Of a stretch of DNA of 64,000 nucleotides, positions 1 through 12,196 are shown in pieces (position 1 is the stretch's first letter; each line of letters starts with the position of its first letter). The notes under the pieces are model-generated. The model searched no databases and was not told the DNA's origin. It worked only from the letters and a program-made list of their open reading frames with translations. The DNA comes from Coprinus comatus. Taxonomy: Eukaryota; Basidiomycota; Agaricomycetes; Agaricales; Agaricaceae. The position numbers and the translations under genes are program-made. The DNA lies in assembly GCA_034638255.1 (NCBI GenBank), contig JAWPGT010000020.1, forward strand, positions 62,001 through 126,000, written 5' to 3'.

Positions 1-73
1 TCAAGCCTTGTTCTTGTGAGATTCTATGAAACAATGAGCACAATCGTCTAGCTCAAATTCCAAAAAAGAGAAT

Positions 74-2440
74 TTACGCTGCTCGAAGTTGTTCCTTGAC
101 GGTTTCATCAGCTTCATGAAGAGTATTAAGTGCTACAATTTCCTGGTTGCGTTTTTGAAGAGTTTCCTGGAATGTACTGAGACTCTTCTCATGTCTAAAA
201 TGAAATTTCTATGATCAGTTTTAAATAAACAAATTTAAATGGTGGTTTGAATCACAAATCCCGGATATTTTTTTCCTGAAAGTGAGCTTCATCTCTTGCA
301 TTGCTTAAACTTGTCTCCAACCTTTATTTAGACGTCGTGAGCAATGATCCCCTACAAATATACATCAAATACAAACTCTTTAAAAGTTATTTTTAGCGTT
401 GATAACCTTGTCATTTGTTATCAGCGTTCTATGCGGGGTTTTGGTAAACAAACAATTACTCAGCGATTAACTCCTTCCGTGACTCGACCGTATCTTGATA
501 TTGTTTTCTAAGTACAAGTAACTCTTTCTCCGTAGACATCAAAGTGTCTCTGTAGTCCTCTACTTGTGACTGTAACCTGAAATATCTTCGGTAATTCTTT
601 TTTACGGAGTCAAGCAATGACGTACTTTGTTCGTACAGATGTTTCTTCACTCAAACGTTTTTCCAAACCCGCGTTTTCGCTTCGTAACTGGACGCTACTA
701 GGAGTTTACTGTAAACAGTATATATACAAATATTACAACAAGAAACTCACTCTTCCCGAACGATTCTCAATTTCGTTAACTCCACTTCTTGCTCTTCGTT
801 ATGTATTGTAACATGCTTCAGCCTAGCCTCGCGTGCATTCATGTCAGTCGACATGTTAAAGAGCAACTCAGGAGACAGACTTGGCTTCCAACTCAGCAAC
901 GCGGGCGAGTGCACCAAAAGTCTCTGATTCGCGCAAGGCAAGGGCCTTCGCTACGTTTTCGACCTTGCTTTCTATGTATTCATTGTTAGGGCCAAAAGAA
1001 TCAATAGAATCAATACATTGAAGCGAAGTTCTACCTGATGTCACGAGTGACTCTTGTAATCTTGTATTACCGGAGATGATTTCCATTGTGCGATTCCAAA
1101 CATTGCACTTCTCTCGTTCGAGTTCTTGTACTTTATTTGTAGCATCCGCCAATTGGGTTGAAGTATTATGCAGTTTGTCTCGCAGAAGATCATTCACTCG
1201 TTGAGCTGGTTGATCTAATTTACCTATAATGATTCAGAGATGGTAGGAACTGTACGTACTACCAGCTAGTTCTTCCTTGAGTTCTACCACTGTGCTTTTA
1301 GCAACGGAAAGAAGCTCTCTTATGCCACCACTATCAAGAATTGTCGTGATTTCTGAGAGAAGTTAGAAAAGGACAGCGTCAATTACAGTTTCTGAACGTA
1401 CGCATTTGTAATTCATCAGCATTCGCTCTCCAGTCCTTGATGGTTTGGGAAGCCAAATCAACCTTTTCCCATTGCACCTGATGAGACCTACGTAGATCAA
1501 TCAAGTCATCTTGACAAGAACGGAAACTATTCATAATCAGTAATAGATAAAGAGGACACATAATCACAATGCTCACTCGGAAATCGTCTTTGCCATTTGT
1601 TTGCAAATCTTCGAATTATTTGACTCCAAATTCTCTTTTTTCCCGACTTCATCCTTATATGCGACCTTCAACTCTTCCAACTGATTGGTTGTACGTTCCA
1701 ATCTACCCCTAAGCTCACCAATCTCTTTATCTTTACTTTTCAACGCATCATTCGCTCCAGATAATTGCTCTGCCTTTGTATCAAGTGCTACTTCATTTCG
1801 TAGTAATCGTATTTCCAGGGTTTGGATCTTTTTCATAGCTTCATCCAATTTAATCTTCATTTTCTGCATTTCGTCAAGAGTTTTCGCGTGGTCCTTTACC
1901 ATGTTATTACGAGCAGTCTTAAGTGAGATGATTTGACATCGAAGGCTCTCTACTTGTCTAGTCTATAACTGAGGTGACTATATGCGCTCCAAAATGTTAC
2001 GCAAAGTCGTACCTGTTCTGATAATAATTTATAAACGTCTTTGAGCTCATCAATCACTGTATCCTCTCCCTCTTCTTGATTCTCGGTTGTTCTTGACCCC
2101 CGCTGTTGGTAATTCTCCTCAATCTCTTCTGGGTAAGGGCTGGACGCGAGCCTCTGTTGTTTCTCTGAACTAGAGGTTAGTCTGGTCTAATTAAGAGGTC
2201 TGTGGCCTGACTTGGGGTCGTAAGTAGTCGTGATGCTTCCGAGCCAGGTTTGTTGTTGTGCAGAAGATTCAGGTATGGCGAAAGCGAAGACGTTACTCTA
2301 GTGGGCGGACGAAATGGGCGCATACACCTCTGGGGAGTCTTTGCTGCGGTATCCTCTTGGTGGCTATCATTGTGCACTTCATGGACTATGCGGCTAAATG
2401 GGTTTAAAAAGAAGGTTTCTTTGTCGGACATGATATTCAA
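74..2440 (-). CDS. Long coiled-coil protein, many short exons
   Basis: On the minus strand a chain of exons gives a highly charged, heptad-like protein. It begins near 2440 (or the Met at 2431, MSDKETFF) with a Ser/Pro-rich head. Long helical exons follow: 1902-1573 (MVKDHAKTLDEMQKMK...), about 1520-1400 (RSCQDDLIDLRRSH), 1197-868 (DKLHNTSTQLADATNK), 870-747, 650-456, and a last exon ending in a TAA at 76-74 after QLRAA. Introns are about 50-70 bases with GT/AG ends. No motor, zinc finger or membrane segment is visible, so only an extended coiled-coil scaffold or filament role can be inferred. The junction between the head and the first coil (about 2150-2200) is unclear; a 3' splice site at TTAATTAG fits best. 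The family is not recognised. Confidence 0.6.
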
Positions 2441-2573
2441 GAGGAGAGAAAGAAAGAAAGAATATATTTATAACCATATTGGCGCAACGCGTGATTTCCT
2501 AAGTGTGACACATACGTTCTATAAATATAGCTTGTCACATTGTCAACCAGGGTACAGAAGATACAGTAAATCG

Positions 2574-4995
2574 TCATCGCCACAAGCAAAGCAATTCACG
2601 GAACATCATCACCAGAATTGTCACAAAGACTCCTAAAAGAATCGTTGGTCCCGCATTCTCGGCTTTTCCTGAGTTACTGTTAATCCGATTGTCATCTTGA
2701 TGTTGTCCGCTTAAATCGTGGATCCACTGCAGCATAGATGAGGTCGGTAGCGCTTCCACTGGTAAAATCTTCTGTTCACCCAATTCTCCAGAGCCTATCA
2801 TCACGTGTTTGCCAATCGAAGGAATTCCATTAACGACAACAAAGATTAAAGCAGGGCCGGGTACCAAGATTGCTGGATTGGGCGGAAGCTGAGAGACATG
2901 TAGAGTTACGGTCTTGTCCCGTTGGAATGTATACGATAATTGTAGCTCCACGGAGCGTTGTCCCATGTTCTGAAAGTAAGAAAGATATTAGGATTTTTGT
3001 GGAATTACACAAAGGGAGGTGAGACCATTGAATGTGTAGAGAAACCTGGACGAATTACAACAACGTTTGTTCGATTAATCATGCTGATGTCACCAAAGAG
3101 GTCTCCCAGAGAGAGACTGAGATTGAAAGAATAACCACCATAGGAAAGTCGTTCAGGAAGTCCGGTTGGCTCGGGGCGGCGGCTGGAATAGTATGGTGGG
3201 TATAAAATCTCCGTCCTGTACTCTGTTGGGTATTTCACGTCGTTACCATTATAATCTGGGTTTGGGTTTGAGCCGGAAATCAAGATTGAGCCTAACCAAG
3301 GTATTAAACGTAAGCCTGAAGATCAAACAACTAATGTTGGTACCATCAGGCAATAAAACAGCAGCCGAATGGTACATCCGTGGAATTGTAGTGGAAGAAA
3401 GGCCTTCTTTTGACCACTTCTGATGCTTTTCAGTGTTTCCATTGTAGATTATTGGAGTAAAGTGAGGATCATCAGCATATGAATGCCCGACTGCCCATGT
3501 ATCATTTCCGTAACCAGCGGTACCTATTGGAGAATGAGCGGAAAAGCATCCCCAAGGGCTGCTATACTCTCACCACGGCGTGCTCCATTCGCACAAAATA
3601 TAGTGCCGTCAGGTAACAAGATGAGATTAGCCATGCTCCATAATTCGGGAAGGGGATCCTCTGGTTCGTAAGAAGGGGAGATATCTGGAGTAATCTTGAC
3701 ACAAGAAGATGAAGCTAGTTGATCTGTAACAATGAAATCTGGATCCGTCCACATGAAGGTGGGAACGTTAGAGCCACCACAAAACATAATAGTAGCCGTC
3801 CAGTTGTTCTCTGGTGTCAAAGGTAACATGACCGTCCCAGCACTCGCAGGATAAGTTCGCACAGCATCAGGCATGTCGTCCAGTACAATTTCTTTGTTAT
3901 TCTTGTAGTCCAGAAGTACGGTCTCCCAGTTTGATTGCACCAATAGCCGCCCAGAGGGTAATAGCCAAGTCAAAGGGAATAGATTGGTTGGAAGCGTACG
4001 CTCCAAGACCTGTGAAGTAATGGGTGCACCTCTAGATGGAAAGAATTCATATGTTGGGTTATTCTGTTCTGCACTGTTAACATAGCCTCCCCAACGGCAC
4101 CCGCCAATCTATGGAAGTTGAAACGAAGTAGTGTTACGTGTCATGTATCACTTACAATGATGACAGAGCCGTCTTCCAGGGTTTCTCTAGACTACTCGTT
4201 AGATACAGGTAAGAGAACCGGAATGTGCTTACACCGTAGGATACCATCTTTCGTCAATTTGGAAAGGAGAGTGTACCCAATTACAACTACCATCGTCGCA
4301 TGGAGTCAACAATCTTCCACATTTCGATTTAGTCTGAGTATATACGGAGGAACTACGCATAATACCTCACGCTACCAAGAATATTAGCATTTTAACATCT
4401 CAGCTAAACATGTACCTACGAGCGTCTACCATCCTCATCACGATACGGGCTTCCTTCGTTGTCGGCCTCTCCGCCATAGGTCACGCCCTGGTTTCCGCCA
4501 ACGTTTATCCATGTCCCATTTCCCAACACATTCCCGCCCTAGAAGAACCAAGCGTTAAGCAGGAAAAGAGAAAAACAGAAGAGAACAAACAGCGCAAAAT
4601 GTGTTGGTAACAATTTCCATTGCACGTTGTTGTTCGTTGGAGCCAAGTGCCCACTCTGTGTCAAAACTAAGAGTGCATATATGCCATATTATCAGGTTCA
4701 AAGTGTACCTTGAGCCCATGCAGGATGTCCGTTTATTTGAGTGGGGTTATTTTCAGCCTTGTCAACGATGTACACTTTATCGTTGGTACCGAGGAACAAC
4801 TTGAAGAGTTAACCGACCCAATAAACAGATAAAGGGATAAAAATTTACTTGTTGTCCGCTAACCAGGCTATTTCCTATAAGCTCATATGTTCCAGATACG
4901 CCTGCGCGCTGGGGTTGGTTAATGTATGCGCTGGACCTCAAATGTGCAAAAGTAATGGAGGAAAGGAGTAATGGACCGTAGTAATATAGTTTCAT
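2574..4995 (-). CDS. Glyoxal oxidase (copper radical oxidase, AA5_1), membrane-tailed
   Basis: Copper radical oxidases of this family oxidise aldehydes such as glyoxal and make H2O2 for lignocellulose attack outside the cell. The start at 4995 gives a secretion signal (MKLYYYGPLLLSSITFAH). Downstream exons carry family landmarks in order: VYIVDKAENNPTQINGHPAW (4780-4690), RWYPT spliced to ETLEDGSVI (4240-4150), LERTLPTNLFPLTWLLPSG and the SNWETVLLDY block (4006-3524), CGGSN, then RMYHSAAVLLPDG (near 3370, the Tyr-His pair of the copper site), SGSNPNPDY, VKYPTEYRTEILYPPYY (3283-3050), VVVIRPGFSTHSM (third-ligand His) and LHVSQLPPNPA. The C-terminus ends with a hydrophobic stretch (ILLGVFVTILVMMF) before the TGA at 2576-2574, suggesting membrane or GPI anchoring. 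There are roughly ten introns. The order and spacing match the family closely; no lesion is evident. Confidence 0.88.
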
Positions 4996-7527
4996 TGCAT
5001 CAATAGTGTTTTCAAAAGAGCGTTGTTGTTATTGTGAAATATCGCTGTCGTTATAGTAGGTGCCGTAGGAGTTCTGAGATGAGAAGGTTCGGCAACAACT
5101 TCGACAAAACGAGTTGGATGCCACTCACGTGATCTAGGAATAAAATTCGTTTTTCTGTGGTTATTACGCTCGTAAAGGTATTCAACACAAAAATGTTTGC
5201 ATACAAGCATATAAATCTATGGCGAATGCTCTATAATTTCTGTGGAATTTTTCAAGACATCTCCAGTTTCTTCTTCAAGAACTTAGTGAACCTTAGACGA
5301 CAAAGCAAGCATACACGAGGTGAATCAAGTGACAAATACATTTTGTACTTTATGCTTGTCAGATGCTATGTGAAGCATGATGTTATTTGTTTTCCTCCAA
5401 TCAGTTTCTTTATGGTGGATATTACCCGATATCGATATCTTTTGAGTAACAAAGTATGAATGCCACTCCCTTTATATCGTTGTCGATGTGCCGATCCATC
5501 TCTTGCCTTTGCATCGTCAGGTATACTTAGGCTTTTAACCGACAAACCCCAATCTGAGTAAGCGCATCAACATCCACATCCAGCTTTATTTAAGTTATAG
5601 TATATTCATTGTATGTAGGTTATGTATCTGGGGGGATAACGTTCGCGAGTCCTAGTGGCAAAATTACCTGGAGAAAGAGTATAAATGCTAGTAGTTTAGA
5701 CCTAACACAACATCATCTGATGAATCTTTCATCTTTCGTTGAATATTCCGACTCGTCACCCAACCTTCTCTACCCTATTCTGAATCCACAAAGCTTCAAC
5801 TTAAGACGTCAGGTATGTGTGATAAGCCAATGTTGTTCATGCTCAGACGAGTTGTCTTTTGGAATCACTGGTTTCAACCAGAAAACCCCCTTCTCTGGTT
5901 GGAAATTTTAAGTGGCCTTTCATCTTCTTTCGCTCAGTCGGGTTCTAAACCAAAACCTTCTTCTCCCAAGTGGTTCTACTTCCGGGCCCTCATCTATACC
6001 TCCCAGCTCCAATGTTGGAAATAAAATTATAAGATTCTTGAGATGATGATGTTACGAGGTTAAGTTATATCCAACAAAATTTCCTACATGAAGGAATATC
6101 CAACGGACCACTATAGATTCTATTGTCAACAAACCCCTTTTAGTGGTCCCTCAGCTTCCTACAGCATCAACTTAGTTGCCTGCAATAGAAGCCGCCTCAA
6201 CCACCATAAATACTTCCTATAATTTACTCCCAAGTTTCTATTGACTAATAACGGGTTGTGTAGTTCAACTCAAATCGACACTGTGGCATCTACTAGTGGT
6301 GGTATACCCCATCATCCACCGACAAGTCAAGCGATTTTTCTCCCACCATCACAACCGACTGCCTCTCTCCAACACATCGAAACATACGTCGACCGAATCG
6401 CTTCGTCTTTAGCAAAGTCGTTTTCATCTGGAACACTCTTTGGAGATAATTTTCAAACCAGAGTTATTATAAATGAATGTTACTGGATTCAAGGAGGAGG
6501 AAAGGCTTGTATTGTCTTCAATTTTACGGATTGCGATACCCCTTTGGATATTTGCAGCGCTATTGGTGGCGTGTTTATGGTTTTCGATTCCGTGGAACTA
6601 GATGAAGCCTTTTGGCTTAAAAAATGCCATAAAAGTGTTAGAAGGGGAGAAGGAAAGGGATAGTGTAGCAACTGATCTTGAACTAAGATTGTAGTATCAC
6701 GAAACATTGTTGCCCACCGGTCAGAAATCGACAGATATATTTTCATCACAGTGATACAAGATATTGTAGCAAGAAAAAAACACAGAAAAAAAAACTGAAA
6801 GTAGGGTAGCTACAACAGTCCTGCAAAAAACTTCTGAATGTTCCTGAACTGAGAACTCGGTTGTGTTGATGACCGCTGACTCGTGTGACTATCGTCGACG
6901 GAACCTGTATGACGAGGTGTAATTAAGGGCTACAATCTGCTTACAATCTCATCAAGTCCAGGAAGTCTTTCCCGTGCTGCCAACAATGAACCTATACGCT
7001 GCACTACCAGCTTCAAAAATCAACCCCACTACAATCCCAAATGCATTTCAATACATCTTGCATCCCCTCCAAGGGATTTCGACATGGTGGCAGGAATATC
7101 ATGAAGCGACTATTTCTACAATAAAATGGCGGGACATACCATGCAATGGAGGTACACACGTTGGCAGGCGTATGGGGCAGTGGTGAGAAACAATAACACG
7201 CGCCGTCGTAACATGACCGATTATAGAGATTTAAAGGGTATCGCTCCGTCGAACCAGTATAGTATCCCGGAACCAAACGGAGCCGCGCTGTCAGATGTTT
7301 TGATACACATGCATTACATATGACTCGATAAGTATCTGACTCAGACAAACCTTGTGGTATTTCATAAGACGTTGAGCATTGGTACAACAGTGCCCCAACC
7401 CACTCTTCTAAGTAACCGATTCATTTTCCGGCCCGGTACGTGAGTACAGAGTCCTCAGAAAGGAAATAGGGGGTCAGTATCTGATAACCTCCTAAATACC
7501 TTTTTCCATCAATAGTCGAAAAGCGAC
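4996..7527. other. Mostly gene-less interval
   Basis: This interval holds the upstream region of the glyoxal oxidase gene and the promoter of the aminotransferase gene at 7528. Only scattered short ORFs occur on both strands. The only one with a protein-like composition is 6241-6663 (separate entry). A possible exon series between 5640 and 6040 (ending in a Ser/Pro-rich stretch, SGSTSGPSSIPPSSN) would need implausibly short introns. Nothing else is supported. Confidence 0.5.
6241..6663 (+). CDS. Hypothetical ORF, 140 residues
   Basis: A single open frame begins MTNNGLCSSTQ and ends at a TAG at 6661. The N-terminal third is Ser/Thr/Pro-rich (IPHHPPTSQAIFLPPSQP). The middle looks like a folded domain (ECYWIQGGGKACIVFNF, DICSAIGGVFMVFDS) and the tail is basic (KKCHKSVRRGEGKG). 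No family is recognised. Upstream exons between 5640 and 6200 are possible but not convincing. It may be a genuine small gene, a remnant, or chance. Confidence 0.25.
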   Translation: MTNNGLCSSTQIDTVASTSGGIPHHPPTSQAIFLPPSQPTASLQHIETYVDRIASSLAKSFSSGTLFGDNFQTRVIINECYWIQGGGKACIVFNFTDCDTPLDICSAIGGVFMVFDSVELDEAFWLKKCHKSVRRGEGKG

Positions 7528-9299
7528 ATGGATATCGACCTCAGCCAACCACCGCCATCGTTTGGGCATGAAATCTTGAAGTACTTTCTCCTTGATCCCA
7601 GTTATCTTAATCTGAACCATGGTCAGTAATCGCAATTTAGCGCCTAGTTTTTGTGTCCTGGATTAACCTACTTTCTTTCATGATCCTCCTTCAATAGGTT
7701 CATTTGGTTCACCACCCTATTCCGTATATAAAGCTGCCAATGATCTCTCTCTCAAGCTTGAAGCCATGCCTGATAAATTCCTTCGACTCGATTACTTGGC
7801 CTATCTCACCGACGTTCGAGAAAAATTAGCGAAATTAGTTGGTGCAGAACGTGATGAGATTGTACTTGTCCCCAATGCTTCCATTGGTGTCAACACAATC
7901 ACAAAAAATCTCAACTGGGATAAAGATGATACCATAATATGTTGTAAGACGCTCCTCCTGTATCACATCATGTTGATCTCAATTTACATCATCAAGTCAA
8001 TACCACATATAGTTCCGTTTATAAAACGGCTTACTACCACGGAGATGTTGCGCCATACCCTACCATATCAGAAGTTCAACTATCTTTCCCAACAACTCCT
8101 CAACAAATCATTGATCGTTTCCGTGATCATATAAAGGCCATACCCAAACTCCCAGGAAAAAGGCGTGTTGCAATAATCGATAGTATTGTCTCTGTCCCAG
8201 GTGCACGTCTTCCATGGGAAGAATTGGTCAAGATTTGTAAAGAGGAAGATGTGCTTAGTATTATTGACGCCGCTCATTCAATTGGTCAAGAACAAAATAT
8301 CAATTTAACCGAATCTGCTCCTGATTTCTGGGTATCTGTGAGTCTCTGCCTTGTAACGACCTATATATATATACGCTGACTATTTGTATCATGGGTGCGT
8401 TAGAACTGTCACAAATGGTTGTATGCTAAACGATCCGTTGCTGCACTATATATTCCCGAACGGTGCGTCCATGGCCCATGACCAAATGTCACATCCACAC
8501 AATGGCTTATCCAAGAGACATTTAGGAATCGCAAACTTATCAAAACATCTCTTCCTACCTCCCATGCTTATAAACACGTAGATGATCGAACACTGGAAGA
8601 CTTCATTGACCAGTGGAACTGTAAGTTCTTTACTATTCTTCTTTGAAAGCCTGCATATATGATTCTAACACACATGAATAACCGTTAGGGAATGGGACCA
8701 TCGACTTCATTCCTTTCCTTACAGTTGGCGAAGGTAAAGAATCTATATTTACTAGTATCCGACTATTTCTCTTACTGTCGTGTTAGCACTGAAATTCCGT
8801 GAATGGATTGGTGGTGAAGAGAAAATCTTCGAGTATTGTCATAACCTAGCACTTGAAGGCGGTAGGCGCATGGCTGAAATCTTCGGAACTCAGCTTATGG
8901 ATCCGAATGCTGAATTCACGTTGAATATGGTATGTTGATACCATTCGATGAGAGAATATTTGGATTCTAATCATTCTCTTTCGAAGGTTAACGTTGAAAT
9001 ACCGTTCCCAGGAGATATTCCATATACCCCGGAGTTAAACCTGAAATTCATGAAGAAATTATTGAATGAGAAAAACGCTTATTCGTCTCACTTTTATCAT
9101 AATGGAAAATGGTGGACACGCTGCTCGTCGCAGGTCTATAACACAGTGAGTAGTATTCATTAATATTCATTCGGCTACTGAAAGGGTAAAACTTGACTAT
9201 TTGACTTAGTTGGAAGATTTTGAGAAGATGGCTTATATTTGGATTGAAGTCTGCAATGAAGTGAAGGAGGAACTTGGAATTGTCAAAGGAAAAGATTAA
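7528..9299 (+). CDS. PLP-dependent class V aminotransferase (isopenicillin N epimerase-like)
   Basis: This is a multi-exon gene of the fold-type I, class V aminotransferase family, which in fungi includes isopenicillin N epimerase-like and LolT-like enzymes acting on amino-acid substrates. Exon 1 starts at 7528 (MDIDLSQPPPSFGHEILKYF) and splices at 7621/7622 to GSFGSPPYSVYKAAND, the usual start of the fold (NHGSFGSPP). Later landmarks: VLVPNASIGVNTITKNL (7870-7920), YSSVYKTAYYHGDVAPYP (about 8000-8050), AIIDSIVSVPGARLPWEELV, the cofactor-binding Asp in SIIDAAHSIGQ (8260-8290), and NCHKWLYAKRSVAALY (8402-8450) with the Schiff-base Lys. Then come the C-terminal lobe FREWIGGEEKIFEYC and VNVEIPFPGD, and the final exon ending ELGIVKGKD at TAA 9297. 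It appears intact; the exact substrate cannot be told. Confidence 0.87.
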
Positions 9300-9451
9300 T
9301 TGGCTTGGTTTAATAGTAATTGTTGTATCTGAAGCTAAGCTTTAAGAAAGAGTGAATGTAAAGAAATGGTCGATTATTTCCTTGTGATAAAAATAGAATG
9401 TTATACAACATAAACTCCTAGAGAGATTGACACAGATTGTAATTATCAACA

Positions 9452-10616
9452 TTAATCTAGTTCCTCCTTTTCCCTAAGCTCTATATCAAGCAGCGCTTGC
9501 TGAACGCTTATCGAGAGCTCGTCGACATTCCAATGCTTTTGTAACTTGTTTACCTCCTCCTTGTGGTTCCAGGCTCTGTTTACATGCTTTTCCCATAGAT
9601 CTGGATAATACTCGCTGCGCCCATCTGTTTTTACCCATTTGTCACAGAATAAACACCACACTCTGTGAGGTTCGACTTCTCCTGAACATGGATCATCCTC
9701 CATTGCCATCCGTCGTACGTCCTTGTTCATAATATTCTTTCTGCCCTGCACCCTGCTTCTCCTTGGTTCCTCTTTCGCCCCCCTCAACTTCCCCTCCTGA
9801 CTCTCTTTTGCCTTCCTCTGAGAATTATTACCACTTGCTTTCTGTTTCTTTGGAACACGACATTTAACCGAAGTTTTACCCTTTTTTGCGGTCGGTTTTG
9901 GCACGGCCAAGTTGTCAATCGGTATCCTAGATGGACCTTCGCCTGTGGTGACAGAGTTCCTTTGAGCGTGTTGTCGACGGAGGAGAGGCGTCGTAGCGGT
10001 AGTGGGTGTCTTCACGGTGATTTTAACCCGTGCCTTCTTTGGTTTCGGTAATTCTTGAGTTCGGGTAGTATCCGCTGACACCATCTCATCCTCCTCCAAT
10101 TCCAAAACCTGGGCCCTCTTCCTCTTACGATCTAGAGCGGGAGGTAGTGCACTGTCCATAGGTAGACTACCAGACCTTCCGTTCTGATTCCCTTCATTAC
10201 CTATCTGCTGATTAGAAGGAGATGTCGAGAATGGTAGCTTGTCGATTAATTCTTTTGGATGGGCTGCGACTCTTGGAGAGATGGTAGTAGAATGTGGAGG
10301 CGACCGTTGGGAAGCCTGAGGTCCTTGAGTTTCTTCACGGTCACTAAGAGTGTTACTCTCGGAGTATGAGTACATGGTCCAACGAATGTCGGCGTCTCTA
10401 TCAACCAGTACATTGTTAGAATATTTATCGATGGTTTGAGCTAGTTAAACAAACTTACAGTCTCTCGTAGTCACATTCTGCGCAAGAACACTTCGGAACG
10501 GATCGCGCTATGGAACTAGATCCCTGGAACGAACGGTGAGGATAGTTCCATTGTACATTACTGGTGAGAGTGCCAACAGTGTCTTCGAAGGTGAATGGAG
10601 TGATATATTTCGACAT
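9452..10616 (-). CDS. Charged nuclear-type protein with C-terminal CxxC...H...H finger
   Basis: Two exons: 10616-10459 and 10397-9452, total 367 residues, with clean GTAAGT and GATAG splice ends. The start at 10616 (MSKYITPFTF) is chosen over an upstream Met at 10703 because the paralogue at 55219 begins the same way (MAQVDTPFTF). Exon 1 has a CSCAECDYERL end. The middle is basic and low-complexity with NLS-like clusters (LDRKRKRAQ, PKPKKARVK). The C-terminus has WCLFCDKW...LWEKHVNRAWNH, a putative CxxC-x(n)-H-x6-H zinc site, followed by NVDELSISVQQALLD. A DNA- or chromatin-associated role is inferred only from composition; the family is not named. It is paralogous to 55219-56481. Confidence 0.75.
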
Positions 10617-12196
10617 GATGTTTCTCGTCGGAAGTGATGGTTGGAGATATATCTGGGCGACGATGTAGTTAGAATAAGGAGAGTGATAGAATGAGGAACC
10701 CATGGTATCAGTATCTTAATTTTATAGCAATTCCACAGAATCCAGACAAATTGGACACAAAATATAAAGTGGGTGCTAGTGTGTATAAAGATAATAGACG
10801 TACCACCAATATATTACACAATTGAGTTTGTCCATCTTTCGGACACATCAAATTCCTATCCCATCGAGAATAAAAAGACAGTGTTACCCTTTCTTGTAGT
10901 CTATAAGTATGAACGGTCCAAAACAATCAAACAAGATTTAATTTTCAGTGCTTTGACCTTCAAGTTCCGATCAATAATAGACCGAGCTTACCTGTTCAAC
11001 TGACGTGATTTGCGCAACGTGCACCTAACAAAAGGTGTTTATTGTGATTCCGAGATAATAATTGACATACATACTATGACCCTGTAAATCAATAAGTTAG
11101 AATCTGTTATTTACTAAAGTACATTATACCAGATAGCCTCAGGCTGGGGGATAACGTATTATAAAGTGAGTTAAAGAGTCAACTTACATGATCAAGAGAG
11201 GTGGCGACTCGTCAAGAAGTCGAGTATAGACGGTTTCCAACGTATTCAAGTGAAACAATTGTAGCTTAAAGAGGATTAGGGTTATTGTACGCCTTGAGTT
11301 AGTAAGATTAACTGCACCTGTACCTGTCGGTCTTATGTTGAAGCTTTGAGTCTTGATACAGAGAGGGTGTGCTCGTATAGCAGCATTGCCGATGAGTAAG
11401 AATAATACTTGAAGACTGAAAATCCATTAGCAGGATGGGGATTTGAGAAGTATAGATTGTCCTTTAGCAATTCGAGTTTTATAAATGAGGTTCAGGCACT
11501 GAATACCAACCGTTCTTGTAACCGGCTCGCAAGTATCGATGATAATACAAGGAAATGGAATACCGGTATGATAGATTGTTACGTACAACATAGGAAATCA
11601 TTGAGAAATACAAGGATAAGTACTCCTGGATACTCTTTGAAAGCTGAGGAATGCTCCACGCGATGCATCAATATCTACGACAAATTTGAAGTTCATTGAA
11701 ACAAAGAGAATATAAGGACACACAAAGAAAAAATAGAAATAAAAATTCATTTCTTTGTCAAGATAATTCAATAAACAATGATCATACGGGCGTAAAAAGA
11801 ACCAAAAAACATTTGCTTTGAACTACATATCCGCATGGTCTGATATGCCAACGTAAAATGTTCCTATTCATGTTATCAAGCTCAAGATTGGCCTAGAAAC
11901 ACATCTCTTTGATGCTGTTACCCTTCATCGACAACACAATCAATGTCGCTTGGCTCCAACTACGATACTCATGCTAGGGACGAGCATCGGCTGATGATTT
12001 AACACGGAATTCAAATGAGAATGGAAATTCATTGACACTCCCGTTACGCGTATGAATGATGTTAGGCATCATAATAGAGACACTGCCAATACTCATCTGA
12101 AAAAGGTATAGTATCAGCTTGACAACGATAGCTGTCATCTAGTTCTCACCTAATAAATAATGCTATGTAGACAATTCTTCAGTTGTGCTGCGTTAA
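10617..12196. other. Gene-less interval
   Basis: No ORF in this 1.6 kb shows domain-like sequence or splice-supported continuation. The frames at 10773-11003 and 11409-11699 have chance-like composition. The interval contains the upstream region of the CxxC...H/H gene and the 3' side of the GH5 gene. Confidence 0.5.

Noticed and set aside
5609..6024. Possible upstream exons of the ORF at 6241 (Ser/Pro-rich).
   Set aside because: The model requires an intron of about 26 bases and has no homologous support.
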